43,189 bases of DNA from Butyrivibrio sp. (GCA_015056565.1 SVGB01000022.1:1-43189), one strand, 5' to 3'. Positions 31,810 through 41,385 are shown, counted from the stretch's first letter. A program made the numbers and translations. Notes: generated from the letters alone by a model not told the origin.

Positions 31810-33504
31810 TTACTCAACAGAACTTAAAAGATCCAGGATCTCTTTCTTGATATCTCCATTGACCTTAAGAGCTTCCTCTCTGGATCCCTGGTTTGAGTAG
31901 AAGTAGAACTTGATCTTTGGCTCTGTTCCACTTGGTCTTACAGCAAACCATGAGCCATTGTCAAGGAAGAGTCTGATCGCATTCTGAGGTGGGATATCCT
32001 CGTAGCCATTGATGTAATCAATGACCTTATCAACCTTTGCTCCAGCAACCTGGGTTGGGATATTTTCCCTAAAGAACTTCATCATACGCTGGATACGCTG
32101 CTGACCAGCGATTCCCTCAAGCACAAGGTTTGGTTCATCCTCAGCAAAGAATCCGTACTTAGCATAAATCTCATTAAGTACATCCCAAAGGGTCTTGCCC
32201 TGCTTTCTATAGTAAGCTGCTGCCTCAGCAACCATCATTCCTGCTGAGATTCCGTCCTTGTCTCTTATGTCTTCGCAGATAGCGTAGCCTACTGACTCCT
32301 CATATCCAAAGAGATACTGATAGCCGTTCTCATGAAGGTAAGGAATCTTACCACAGATATTCTTAAATCCTGTAAGGGTCTCAAACATCTCAACGCCGTA
32401 AGCCTTGGCGATTATGGTTGAAAGAGTTGATGTAACGATTGACTTGACCATTGCTCCCTTAGCTGGAAGTGTGCCGGCACTCTTGTGGCCTTCAAGCACG
32501 TAATTAACAAGAAGATATCCTGTCTGATTACCGTTAAGAGGAACATAGTTGCCGTTGTCATCTCTGATCTCAATGGCAAATCTGTCTGAATCAGGGTCTG
32601 TTGCCATTAAAAGCTCGGCGCCAAACTCTCTTCCGTACTTCTCTGAAAGAGCAAAAGCCTTGGGATCCTCAGGATTAGGATATCCAACAGTGGTAAAGTC
32701 AGGGTCTGGATTTTCCTGCTCAGGAACGATCTTCCAGTTTGTAAAGCCTCTGTCATTGAGCATCTGTCTAAATGGAATTGATCCGCAACCATTAAGAGGT
32801 GTGTAAACAAGCGGAATAGAAAGATCCAGCTCATCGCCCTCATGAATAGCAAGGCTCTCGATCTTATCAAGGTACTCTCTGTCGTATTCTTCTCCAAGAA
32901 CTATGATCTTGCCGGCTTTAACGCCCTCGTTGTAGTCTGATTTCTTTATTCCTGTCCAGATATCAACTGCATTGATGCACTTTGTCATGCCATCAGCAAC
33001 TTCTGCAGAAACCTGACATCCGTCGTCCCAATATGCCTTGTATCCATTGTAATCCTTGGGGTTGTGGGATGCTGTGATATTGATACCTGATACAGTACCA
33101 AGTCTCCTTATCATGAATGCAAGCTCAGGTGTTGGTCGAAGGCTTGGGAATGTGTAAACCTTGATGCCATTAGCCGCAAAGATACCTGCTGCCAACTCTG
33201 AAAACTCCCTTGAAAAATGTCTTGGATCATGGGCGATAACAACGCCTTTGTCCATGGCTTCCTGACCCTTTGAAACGATATAGTCCGCAACGCCCTGGGA
33301 AGCCTTACCAACTGTAAAAAAGTTCATGCGGTTTGTTCCAGCTCCAACCTTACCGCGAAGGCCTGCTGTACCAAAGGACAGATCCTGATAGAATCTCTCC
33401 TCCTTATCCTTTTCATCTGATGCGATCGCTAAAAGCTCCGCCTTTAATGGGTCAGAATCTGAAAGCTTACTAAGCCACTCCTCGTATCTTGCCTGATAAT
33501 CCAT
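31810..33504 (-). CDS. pgcA: Alpha-phosphoglucomutase/phosphomannomutase
   Basis: A 564-residue alpha-D-phosphohexomutase that interconverts glucose 1-phosphate and glucose 6-phosphate. It shows the phosphoserine loop TASHNPKDYNGYK, the metal loop ATDPDSDRFA, the sugar-specificity loop GYEESVGYA and the phosphate-binding loop RPSGTEPKIKFYF, all four intact and in order. Length matches B. subtilis PgcA. GGAGG lies 7 bp before the ATG. It may be transcribed with the rhaM/alkD/radical SAM genes upstream (27-bp gap) and the CooT-like gene downstream. Confidence 0.95.
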   Translation of the reverse strand: MDYQARYEEWLSKLSDSDPLKAELLAIASDEKDKEERFYQDLSFGTAGLRGKVGAGTNRMNFFTVGKASQGVADYIVSKGQEAMDKGVVIAHDPRHFSREFSELAAGIFAANGIKVYTFPSLRPTPELAFMIRRLGTVSGINITASHNPKDYNGYKAYWDDGCQVSAEVADGMTKCINAVDIWTGIKKSDYNEGVKAGKIIVLGEEYDREYLDKIESLAIHEGDELDLSIPLVYTPLNGCGSIPFRQMLNDRGFTNWKIVPEQENPDPDFTTVGYPNPEDPKAFALSEKYGREFGAELLMATDPDSDRFAIEIRDDNGNYVPLNGNQTGYLLVNYVLEGHKSAGTLPAKGAMVKSIVTSTLSTIIAKAYGVEMFETLTGFKNICGKIPYLHENGYQYLFGYEESVGYAICEDIRDKDGISAGMMVAEAAAYYRKQGKTLWDVLNEIYAKYGFFAEDEPNLVLEGIAGQQRIQRMMKFFRENIPTQVAGAKVDKVIDYINGYEDIPPQNAIRLFLDNGSWFAVRPSGTEPKIKFYFYSNQGSREEALKVNGDIKKEILDLLSSVE

Positions 33505-33531
33505 AATTTATCCTCCATTTGTATCAAAAAA

Positions 33532-33843
33532 TTAATCCAGGTGGAAAAGAACAGGCAGATCAACAGCAACAGGGCTGTTGTCTGGATTGGTCTCCATAAT
33601 GTCTGCCATGAAATCCCACCATTTTCTGTTTATGGCTGTGTCTGCGCCCTTGTTCCAAAGCTCCTCATCCTCGATCTCTATGTACCCAAAAAGTGTGAGA
33701 GTCTCTTTATCCAAACAGATGGTGTAGTTTTTGCCACCATGTTCGTGGATCATATCGATCATCTCAGGCCACAACTCATTGTGGCGTCTCTCATACTCCT
33801 TTTCCTGTCCCTCGTAGAGCTTCATTTTGAATGTCTTTATCAT
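33532..33843 (-). CDS. rhaM: L-rhamnose mutarotase
   Basis: A 103-residue alpha/beta-barrel mutarotase. The family features are MKLYEGQEKEYERRHNELWPEM at the N-terminus with the active-site His, LFGYIEIEDEELW in the middle, and RKWWDFMADIM with paired Trp near the C-terminus, ending LPVLFHLD. It interconverts rhamnose anomers before isomerisation. No other rhamnose genes lie near. Its ATG overlaps the alkD stop (ATGA). Confidence 0.9.
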   Translation of the reverse strand: MIKTFKMKLYEGQEKEYERRHNELWPEMIDMIHEHGGKNYTICLDKETLTLFGYIEIEDEELWNKGADTAINRKWWDFMADIMETNPDNSPVAVDLPVLFHLD

Positions 33844-34559
33844 TTTTTGTCATCCCCCTTTTTAGCCTTAACTTTTAATGTCTTTAAATATTCTTTTTGC
33901 TGCGGAGTTATCCGATAGCTCTCTACCGCTTTCTGAATGGCCTTGTTGTGGGTCCAGTCGTCCAGCTTTTTTTCTTCAATGAACGGAAGTATGCTGTCAT
34001 ACTGCTTAGCAAGCGCTGTTGCGAAGTACCAGGCGATCATCATGTTGACATAGTACTCATCTGAGCGAAGGCGTGCTACCATCTCCGGGTACTTAATGTC
34101 ATAGTCCTCATCAAGGAAGTGCTCCATGAGCATTCCTATTCCAAACCGAATGATGTAGGCCTTATCTGACTTTATCCAGTCTTTTATATGTTTAAGAAGA
34201 TCCTTTTTGTTCTTTTTAAACACCTTTGGCGACATCTGATCGCAGGTAGCCCAGTTGTCCACATAGGGAAGGAACTTAATTAGCTCCTCCATAGCCATGT
34301 CATAGTCCTTGATACCGGAGATGATAAAGGCGTGGAGCTGGTCCTCGTCAAAGTACTTATGAGGAAGGTCGTTTAGAAACTCTTCGTAATCGCCGGACCT
34401 TAGAATTTCTTTTGCAAAAGCCCTAAGAAGAGGCGTTCTGACTCCTATCATGTTGTCCAAAGTCTTACCTGGAATAAGTCCTGCCTGAAAATCCCTGTAT
34501 CCGGTGTCCTGCTTTTTAAACAGCTCTTCCTGAATCTTAATTGTATCATATATTGCCAC
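33840..34559 (-). CDS. AlkD-family DNA alkylation repair glycosylase
   Basis: A 239-residue HEAT-like repeat protein of normal AlkD length. The catalytic surface motif is VDNWATCDQMSPKVF, with conserved Trp and Asp. GVRTPLLRAFAKEI near residue 40 and IRFGIGMLMEHFLDE in the middle are family blocks. AlkD removes N3- and N7-alkylated purines without base flipping. The gene overlaps the radical SAM gene by 14 bp upstream and rhaM by 4 bp downstream. Confidence 0.9.
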   Translation of the reverse strand: MAIYDTIKIQEELFKKQDTGYRDFQAGLIPGKTLDNMIGVRTPLLRAFAKEILRSGDYEEFLNDLPHKYFDEDQLHAFIISGIKDYDMAMEELIKFLPYVDNWATCDQMSPKVFKKNKKDLLKHIKDWIKSDKAYIIRFGIGMLMEHFLDEDYDIKYPEMVARLRSDEYYVNMMIAWYFATALAKQYDSILPFIEEKKLDDWTHNKAIQKAVESYRITPQQKEYLKTLKVKAKKGDDKK

Positions 34560-35469
34560 TCTTTATGACCCCCTCGCAGTCAAATTCCGGGATGAAACTC
34601 TCATCCGCAGTTTCTCCAATCTGTACGAAAGCCTTTGTGATCCCAAGGGTCTGGGCATATGCTATAAGGCTGTCGTAATCTCTTTTGCTGACCTTCCTGT
34701 CAATCTCAGGAAAGCCAGAAAGTTCCCCGTTTGGCGTGTACTGGTTCATAAGACTAAGATAGATACTATCGCCATACTGCTCATGCAGATACTTTACTAT
34801 GAGCTTGGCCTGGATCAGCATTCCCGGCATCAGAAGGTGCCTTACTACCACGCCTTTTTTCATGATCGTATCCCCGTCCTCTTCCGGGAAAAAGAGATTT
34901 TCCGGGCATTGACGCACCATTTCTCCAATGGCCTCTTTTGCCGCATGGACATATCCTGGAGCATTGCTGTATCTAACCGCATCTTCATCTCTTATGTATT
35001 TAAGATCCGGAAGGTAGATATCAATAAGACCATCCAGGCTCTTTACCGTATCAAGATTAAGATATGATGATGTGTTTAAGAGAAACGGCAAGTCAAAGTT
35101 CTGCCTTCTGGCATCCTCTATAGCCTGTCGGATTGTGGGAATGAACATATCCCCAGTCACAAGATTTATATTGTTTGCGCCTTTTTCCCCAAGTTCAAAA
35201 AAAATCTCTACAAGGCGTTCCTTACTGATGAAAAGACCTGTCTCCCCCCGGCTTATCTTCTTGTTCTGGCAAAAAACACAGCCCATGTTGCAGCCTGAAA
35301 AGAACACGGTGCCAGAGCCTCTTTTCCCTGAGATGCAGGGTTCTTCCCACATATGAAGAGCTGCCCGGGAAACCTTTAAAGTATCCGGCACTTTACAATA
35401 GCCACTTTTTACTGTTCTATCCACTTTGCAGTTTCTTGGGCACAACGTGCAACTTTTATATTCTGTCAT
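34546..35469 (-). CDS. Radical SAM protein (PflA-like activase family)
   Basis: A 307-residue protein with an N-terminal cysteine group (SCTLCPRNCKVDR and GYCKVP) and the radical SAM triad in FFSGCNMGCVFCQN (C-x3-C-x2-C). GVVVRHLLMPGM and SLMNQYTPNGELS are typical of the putative pyruvate-formate-lyase activating enzyme-like group. The target is unknown and no glycyl-radical enzyme lies in the window. The ATG at 35469 lacks a clear ribosome-binding site, which may mean a leaderless or weakly translated message. It is the first gene of the overlapping alkD-rhaM set. Confidence 0.82.
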   Translation of the reverse strand: MTEYKSCTLCPRNCKVDRTVKSGYCKVPDTLKVSRAALHMWEEPCISGKRGSGTVFFSGCNMGCVFCQNKKISRGETGLFISKERLVEIFFELGEKGANNINLVTGDMFIPTIRQAIEDARRQNFDLPFLLNTSSYLNLDTVKSLDGLIDIYLPDLKYIRDEDAVRYSNAPGYVHAAKEAIGEMVRQCPENLFFPEEDGDTIMKKGVVVRHLLMPGMLIQAKLIVKYLHEQYGDSIYLSLMNQYTPNGELSGFPEIDRKVSKRDYDSLIAYAQTLGITKAFVQIGETADESFIPEFDCEGVIKSGNI

Positions 35470-35594
35470 AATGCTATGATAACATTAATGGATCTGTTCA
35501 AAAATATTAAGAAATTAGTCACACACATTTAGAGATAGCTGTGTTATTATTGTTTCCGTAATCGTTTATCATATGGTAACAACAGGAGGATTCC

Positions 35595-37016
35595 ATGGGA
35601 GGATTTTTTGGCGTTGCATCTCGTGAAAGTGCGGTTTTTGACCTGTTCTACGGAACCGACTATCACTCACATTTAGGAACCCGTCGCGCAGGAATGGCTG
35701 TGTACGACAAGAAAAAGGGGTTCGACCGCTCTATCCACAACATTGAGCGCTCTTATTTCAGACCGAAATTTGAAGACGATATGATGAAAATGGAGGGGCA
35801 TTTAGGAATTGGCTGTATTTCCGACTTTGAGCCACAGCCGCTTATTGTTCGCTCCCATCATGGAACTTATGCCATAACAACAGTTGGCAAGATCAACAAC
35901 ATCGACGAGATCACCAACAAGCTCTTTGCCGATAATCGCTCACACTTTCTTGAGATGAGCGGCGGCGATATCAATCCTACCGAGCTTGTAGCTTCTATCA
36001 TCAATCAAAAGGTAACCATTGTAGAGGGTATCAGATATGCCCAGGAGATCATCAAGGGCTCAATGTCCCTGCTTCTGATGACAACAGAGGGTATCTACGC
36101 TGCACGAGACCGCTACGGAAGAACACCTGTGGAGATTGGCCACAAGGACGAAGGTTACTGTGTCTGCTTTGAAAGTTTTTCCTACTTAAATCTTGGATAT
36201 GACCCATACAAGGAACTGGGCCCCGGAGAAATCGCATACATAACTCCCGAGTCTGTTGAGATCGTGGCTCCTGCCTTTGACGACATGAGGATCTGTACAT
36301 TCCTGTGGATCTACTACGGATTCCCTGCATCAACCTACGAGGGTCTCAGCGTTGAGACCATGAGATATGGATGCGGAGCCAAGCTTGCAGAGCGCGATAT
36401 GCAAAGAGGACTACACCCAGACCTTGTAGCAGGAGTACCTGATTCCGGCGTAGCACATGCCATCGGATATTCCAATACCTCAGGAATCCCTTATTCAAGA
36501 CCATTTGTAAAATATACTCCCACATGGCCAAGATCATTTATGCCTACCATCCAGTCAAGGCGTGATCTTATCGCCAAGATGAAGCTGATCCCTGTTAACC
36601 AGCTCATCAAGAACAAGAGCCTTCTTCTTATTGATGATTCCATCGTAAGAGGAACTCAGCTACGTGAAACCACAGAATTCCTTTATAAGAGCGGAGCCAG
36701 CGAAGTTCATATAAGACCTGCATGCCCACCTCTTATCTACGGATGCAAATACCTAAACTTCTCAAGATCCAACACAGAGATGGAACTCATCACAAGAAGA
36801 GTAATTGAGAAGCTCGAAGGCTATCCTTCACCTAACGAGGAGACTGTAAGAAAGTACACAGACCCTGATTCACCTCAGTACGCAGCAATGCTTGAGGAGA
36901 TCAGAAAAGAGCTCAACTTCACATCCCTGCACTACCACAGACTTGATGACATGGTTGAAGCTATTCCTATAGAGCCATGCAAGCTCTGTACATACTGCTG
37001 GAGCGGAAAAGAGTGA
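35595..37016 (+). CDS. PurF-like amidophosphoribosyltransferase lacking the catalytic cysteine
   Basis: A 473-residue protein of PurF length and order: N-terminal glutaminase-like domain, then a PRTase domain with the PRPP loop LLLIDDSIVRGTQ (about 345-357). True PurF begins M-C-G with Cys as the amide nucleophile; this one reads MGGFFGV. Other glutaminase motifs are also altered (GTRRAGMAVYD for the RGQEGAG block, TVGKINN for HNGNL). The cysteines corresponding to the 4Fe-4S ligands of B. subtilis PurF seem kept (RICTFLWIYYGFP, RPACPPLIYGC, CKLCTYC). It could use free ammonia or another amine, or be regulatory. Start has AGGAGG. Confidence 0.85.
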   Translation: MGGFFGVASRESAVFDLFYGTDYHSHLGTRRAGMAVYDKKKGFDRSIHNIERSYFRPKFEDDMMKMEGHLGIGCISDFEPQPLIVRSHHGTYAITTVGKINNIDEITNKLFADNRSHFLEMSGGDINPTELVASIINQKVTIVEGIRYAQEIIKGSMSLLLMTTEGIYAARDRYGRTPVEIGHKDEGYCVCFESFSYLNLGYDPYKELGPGEIAYITPESVEIVAPAFDDMRICTFLWIYYGFPASTYEGLSVETMRYGCGAKLAERDMQRGLHPDLVAGVPDSGVAHAIGYSNTSGIPYSRPFVKYTPTWPRSFMPTIQSRRDLIAKMKLIPVNQLIKNKSLLLIDDSIVRGTQLRETTEFLYKSGASEVHIRPACPPLIYGCKYLNFSRSNTEMELITRRVIEKLEGYPSPNEETVRKYTDPDSPQYAAMLEEIRKELNFTSLHYHRLDDMVEAIPIEPCKLCTYCWSGKE

Positions 37017-37049
37017 TCTGAAGGAACTACATAGCGAAATGACATAATA

Positions 37050-37097
37050 AAACCCCCTCCTGCTTCGAGGCTTAGCCTCGGCAGAAGGGTTTTTTTA
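37050..37097. terminator. Bidirectional terminator
   Basis: A hairpin built on CTGC-TT-CGAGG / CCTCG-GCAG with outer AACCC / GGGTT pairing, followed by TTTTTTTATT on the plus strand and by TTTTATTAT on the minus strand. It separates the convergent PurF-like and beta-glucosidase genes. Confidence 0.82.
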
Positions 37098-37100
37098 TTC

Positions 37101-39893
37101 TTAGTCCATATCATCAAGCCATACATCCAGTGCTTTTTCAAGGGTGATGGTCATGTCTTTTATCTCCATTCCATCCTGAGCAAAATAGAGTTTTAAGTAG
37201 AAGGTTGAGAAGCTTGGGCTGATATCCATTTCAATGGTCTTCCACTCTTTTTCATGACCTGCAAGAGTTATCATGCCTACAACCTCTTTGTCCTTGGTTA
37301 TAGTAAGAGGAATCTGGGCAAGATCACTCTTGGTGTTGGCTCTTACTGTCATTGTAAGCTTGTAGTAGCCCCACTTCTTGAAGGCTACAGATACCATGTT
37401 GGTGGTATTTCTTGCGGTTACGATGCTGCTTACGTCAACCTTGCCAACGCCGTCGTCGCCCACTCTGCAGTCGATCATCTTATCAAAGAGAAGCTCTTCC
37501 TCATCTGCATCCTCTTCGAGCTTAAGGTCAAGTTCGTTGCCTTCACCGATATATCTTGCAAATACAGGCTTGTTCATTACGAACCTGCAGATGTTTGCTG
37601 CACATCTCTGGAATTCTGCGCGTGTGACTTCTCCTGCAGCCAAGGCTTCGTCTGAGTTATCGCCATTTGAGTTATTCTCTGAATCTCCGCATACCATGTA
37701 AAGGTCATTCTGGGCTCTTACTACAGATGCGGTGTCAGTTCTTTTACCCTGTCCGAATTTACCTGCCTCAGCCCACCAGTCAGTCATGATGATGCCTTCA
37801 AATCCCCACTCATTCCTAAGGATCCTGGTGATCAGGTCATAGCTGGATGATGTGTAATATCCGTTAACTACACCGTAGGAGCTCATTACTGCGTGAGCAC
37901 CGGCCTCTTTTACTGCAATCTCATATCCCTTAAGGTAAACCTGTCTGATAGCTCTCTGGGATGCAACGTGCTCAACAAAGCGCCTTCCGGTTTCCTGAGT
38001 GTTCAGCGCAAAATGCTTGATGGTTCCTGTTACACCTACCTGGTGCATGCCCTTAAGCTGTGCTGCTGCGCTCTTACCTGTAAGGAATGGATCCTCTGAG
38101 AAATACTCAAAGTTCCTGCCGTTAAGCGGATGTCTGTGAAGGTTCATTCCAGGTCCCAAAAGGACGTCTATCTTGTTCTTTCTAAGTTCAAGACCTTCCC
38201 ACTTGTAGAGTTCTTCAAGAAGGTCCATATTCCAGGTTGATGTAAGGCAGGTTCCATTTGGCATCGCAAATGCTGTCTTACCTGAATCCATTCTGATCCC
38301 GGAAGGGCCGTCTGAACAGCATGCTACAGGAATTCCGTAGCCTAAAAGAGAATCTGTCACGCCGCCAAATGCTCCGCCGCATCCAGGAGTAACCTTAGGT
38401 GAGCTCATACCCTCACCTCTGCAGATGCAGGCAAGATCCTTATCTGAAAGCTGTGCGATGAAGTCCTCCATGGATACCTTGCCATGATATACATCAGTCA
38501 GCTTGTATCCCTTGTCGCCGGTCTGAGATATCTCTTTTGGAAGCTCAGCTACGCGCACCTGCTCTGGATCCACTGTGGCAACTGGTACATCCTCATATTC
38601 AACAGCGTAGCCACCGCCTGCAGCCACAGCCTTCATTCTCTTATAGGAAATTGTTGGAGCAAGAGTCTCTGTGAGCTGCTCAACAACAACTGTCTCGTCA
38701 ATCTCCTGATCAGCGACCTTAGCTGCACTTCTTACATCGCTTCCAACGTAGAAAGAGTAATTGCCCTTCTCAAGTACATAAGCGTTCTTGTGTCCTGTCA
38801 CGCCGCTGTCATCAAAGCTTGCAAGGTCATAAGCTGAGATATCAAACACAAAGCTCTCAAACTGACCTGGCTCAAGCTCTTTTGTCTTGTCAAAAGCAAC
38901 CAGCTCTCTTGCTGGGTTTCCAAGTCCGCCCTCTGGCTTACCTGCGTAAACCTGAACAACCTGCTGGCCCTTCCTGTCTCCTGTGTTGGTCACTGTAACC
39001 TCGATGGAAGCTCCGGTTTCATCACATTTAAAAGACTTAACTGCTATATCAAAAGTAGTGTAGGAAAGTCCAAATCCAAAGGGATAGAGAACTTTGTCTT
39101 TTGCAAAAGTCTCAAAGTAGCGGTATCCAACATAGATGTCTTCCTGCTGGATGTTCCTCTCTTTGCTGCCAAAGGATGTATCTGAAGGGTAGTCCCTTAT
39201 GTCTTTTGCAATGGTATCTGTAAGCCTTCCGGAAGGATTAACGTCTCCGGACAAAACGTCTACAGCGCCGTATCCGCCTACCTGTCCGCCCTGCCAGATG
39301 TACATAACGGCAGATGGGTCATACTGTGAAACCCACTTCATATCTATGATATTGCCCACGTTTAAAAGAACTACTGTCTTATCGAAGGCGCCTGTTACAG
39401 CTTCGAGCATAGCGTTCTCTTTATCTGTCAAAAGAAAACTTCCACTCTTGGAGCTGTTGTCCTGATCCTCTCCTGCGGTTCTTCCAATGAGGACAACGGC
39501 TACGTCAGAGCTATCTGCAATCTTTTTTGCAAACTCAGGTGTAATATCCATCTCTTCCTGGAACCATGGCTCTGAAGCCCAGCCTTCGCCCTTGTCAAAT
39601 GGGTGATCCCCGATCCAGGCATCATAGGTATCAATAAGCTCCTGATTAAGTGTAAATCTCTTATCCTCAGTAAGGGCTTCCTTAACACCGATCACATACT
39701 TGGTGTTGACCATACCCCCTGAACCTGTACCACTCTTATAATAGTTGTACTGGCTTCTTCCAAAGAGAGCTATCTTTGTGCCTTCCGCAAGGGGAAGAAC
39801 ATTTCCATCATTTTTTAAAAGAATCGCGCCCTCAGCAACACTGCGGCGTGCAACCTCTGCAAATTTATCGGCGTCAAAAACTTTACCAGCCAT
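37101..39893 (-). CDS. Circularly permuted GH3 beta-glucosidase
   Basis: A protein of about 930 residues from the ATG at 39893 (GGAGG 5 bp upstream; a TTG at 39905 is not needed). Domain order is reversed relative to common GH3: first the C-terminal-type alpha/beta sandwich (ARRSVAEGAILLKNDGNVLPL at the start), then a fibronectin-III-like domain (about 300-400), then the (beta/alpha)8 barrel with GPSGIRMD, GRNFEYFSEDPFLTG, KHFALNTQE and the nucleophile Asp705 in IIMTDWWAE. A C-terminal domain of about 120 residues (from about 810) looks like a beta-sandwich. No signal peptide, so cytosolic. Known permuted relatives occur in Butyrivibrio and Ruminococcus. Confidence 0.92.
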   Translation of the reverse strand: MAGKVFDADKFAEVARRSVAEGAILLKNDGNVLPLAEGTKIALFGRSQYNYYKSGTGSGGMVNTKYVIGVKEALTEDKRFTLNQELIDTYDAWIGDHPFDKGEGWASEPWFQEEMDITPEFAKKIADSSDVAVVLIGRTAGEDQDNSSKSGSFLLTDKENAMLEAVTGAFDKTVVLLNVGNIIDMKWVSQYDPSAVMYIWQGGQVGGYGAVDVLSGDVNPSGRLTDTIAKDIRDYPSDTSFGSKERNIQQEDIYVGYRYFETFAKDKVLYPFGFGLSYTTFDIAVKSFKCDETGASIEVTVTNTGDRKGQQVVQVYAGKPEGGLGNPARELVAFDKTKELEPGQFESFVFDISAYDLASFDDSGVTGHKNAYVLEKGNYSFYVGSDVRSAAKVADQEIDETVVVEQLTETLAPTISYKRMKAVAAGGGYAVEYEDVPVATVDPEQVRVAELPKEISQTGDKGYKLTDVYHGKVSMEDFIAQLSDKDLACICRGEGMSSPKVTPGCGGAFGGVTDSLLGYGIPVACCSDGPSGIRMDSGKTAFAMPNGTCLTSTWNMDLLEELYKWEGLELRKNKIDVLLGPGMNLHRHPLNGRNFEYFSEDPFLTGKSAAAQLKGMHQVGVTGTIKHFALNTQETGRRFVEHVASQRAIRQVYLKGYEIAVKEAGAHAVMSSYGVVNGYYTSSSYDLITRILRNEWGFEGIIMTDWWAEAGKFGQGKRTDTASVVRAQNDLYMVCGDSENNSNGDNSDEALAAGEVTRAEFQRCAANICRFVMNKPVFARYIGEGNELDLKLEEDADEEELLFDKMIDCRVGDDGVGKVDVSSIVTARNTTNMVSVAFKKWGYYKLTMTVRANTKSDLAQIPLTITKDKEVVGMITLAGHEKEWKTIEMDISPSFSTFYLKLYFAQDGMEIKDMTITLEKALDVWLDDMD

Positions 39894-39919
39894 TAAATCC
39901 TCCAAAATATCCTAAAACA

Positions 39920-39933
39920 CTTAAACGTTTTCG
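39920..39933. promoter_or_regulatory. LacI/CcpA-like operator
   Basis: CTTAAACGTTTTCG contains the AAACGTTT palindrome with the central CG typical of LacI-family operators and cre sites (three mismatches to the cre consensus). It overlaps the predicted transcription start of the beta-glucosidase, a position for repression. Confidence 0.5.
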
Positions 39934-39943
39934 CTGCGCTAAT

Positions 39944-39973
39944 AGTATACTGATAAAACTTCCCTTTAGTAAA
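39944..39973 (-). promoter_or_regulatory. Beta-glucosidase promoter
   Basis: On the minus strand TTTACT (39968-39973), 18-bp spacer, TATACT (39944-39949). The start would fall near 39937, just before the operator. Confidence 0.6.
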
Positions 39974-39991
39974 CCCCTAAAAGTGTTTTTA

Positions 39992-41353
39992 TTAATTTTT
40001 ATTTTGGGCCATTTTTCTGACGGTAAACAACATAGTCACAAAGCAGGCTGTGCCACCAATAACGTTACTGATAGGCTCAGCTGCAAATACTCCATCCGTT
40101 CCCATATGGAAGAGATAAGGAAGCATGTAAGTCAGGGGAACAACTATAAATGCCTTTCTGAACAGTGAAAAGAAAATTGCGTGGCCCTTTCGTCCTAATG
40201 ACTTAAATACAACCTGTCCTGAGTGCTGGAATGTCATAAATATAAAGGTTGAAAAATACAGGTTAAATGCAGGGATGGCATCCGCAAGAATGGTCTTGTC
40301 ATTGCTGAAAATGCCGATGACTGCTGCAGGGAACAGCCGGATAAACATCCATACGATAAAAGTATAGCCAAAGTCCATGGCCACCATGATGGCTATGGAG
40401 CGCTTGATCTTATCAAAACGTCTTGCGCCATAGTTGTAGCTGATTATTGGCGAGGTTCCCTCAGAGATAGCAAGGATCGGCGTTTCCATCATCTGGCGCG
40501 CTGAGTTCACCATAGTCATAACTGAGACGTATAGGTCTCCACCTACATTTGAAAGGACGCTGTTACAGGATATTGATACCATAGCGTTTGTAAACTGCAT
40601 GATAAATGCTGCGCTTCCGAGGCCTATGATGCTTCTTGCTGTCTTGCCACAGTTTTTTACCTCAGACGCTGACATGATCCTAAGGTTATATGCGCATCTG
40701 TCTCCAAAAAAAAATCTCAGAACATATATGGCAGAAAGGGCCTGTGAGATTACAGTTGCAATAGCTGCCCCCTCCGGGCCAAGGCCAAAGACAAAGATAA
40801 ATATCGGGTCAAGAATGATATTGGCTGCTGCCCCCACAACAATTGTGGTCATTCCAACAACCGCATAGCCCTGAGCAGTTATAAAGGGATTCATTCCTGT
40901 GGAGATCATGGAAAAGATCGTTCCAAGCATATAGATCCTAAGATAAGGAAGGGCATAGACCATGGCCGCCTCTGAAGTTCCAAAGGCTGCAAGGATTGGT
41001 CTTCCAAAAATCTCTCCAACAATGATAAGGATGATTCCTGTAACAATCAGTAAAAAGAACGAGGTGTTCTGGATCTCCCTCGCTCTTTCTTCATTCTTTT
41101 GTCCTCTTGCAATTGAAAATAAGGGAGCTCCGCCACTCCCGAACATATTGGTAAATGCTGTGGTCAGGATGACCAGTGGAAAGCACAGCCCAACAGCGCC
41201 AAGGGCAACTGTTCCAATGTCAGGGATGCGGGCTATATAGATCCTGTCAACAATGTTGTATAAAAGGTTTATTATCTGAGCCACCAGCATCGGAAGCGCT
41301 GTAGCCAGAATGTTATTTAAAGTTTTTCCGTTTTCAAAATCAACGCGTTTCAT
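39992..41353 (-). CDS. MATE family efflux transporter
   Basis: A 453-residue multi-span membrane protein with about 12 predicted helices. MATE features include LATALPMLVAQIINLLYNIVDRIYIARIP at the N-terminus, FVFGLGPEGAAIATVISQALSA at the end of the first half, and EGTSPIISYNYGARRFDKIKRS in the second half, which mirrors the first. Such transporters export cationic drugs, toxins or metabolites using Na+ or H+ gradients. The substrate is unknown. The preceding gene on the strand (SGNH hydrolase) is 32 bp away, so the two may be cotranscribed. Confidence 0.93.
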   Translation of the reverse strand: MKRVDFENGKTLNNILATALPMLVAQIINLLYNIVDRIYIARIPDIGTVALGAVGLCFPLVILTTAFTNMFGSGGAPLFSIARGQKNEERAREIQNTSFFLLIVTGIILIIVGEIFGRPILAAFGTSEAAMVYALPYLRIYMLGTIFSMISTGMNPFITAQGYAVVGMTTIVVGAAANIILDPIFIFVFGLGPEGAAIATVISQALSAIYVLRFFFGDRCAYNLRIMSASEVKNCGKTARSIIGLGSAAFIMQFTNAMVSISCNSVLSNVGGDLYVSVMTMVNSARQMMETPILAISEGTSPIISYNYGARRFDKIKRSIAIMVAMDFGYTFIVWMFIRLFPAAVIGIFSNDKTILADAIPAFNLYFSTFIFMTFQHSGQVVFKSLGRKGHAIFFSLFRKAFIVVPLTYMLPYLFHMGTDGVFAAEPISNVIGGTACFVTMLFTVRKMAQNKN

Positions 41354-41385
41354 TTTATGCTTCCTAAAGACACATCTTTATATAT

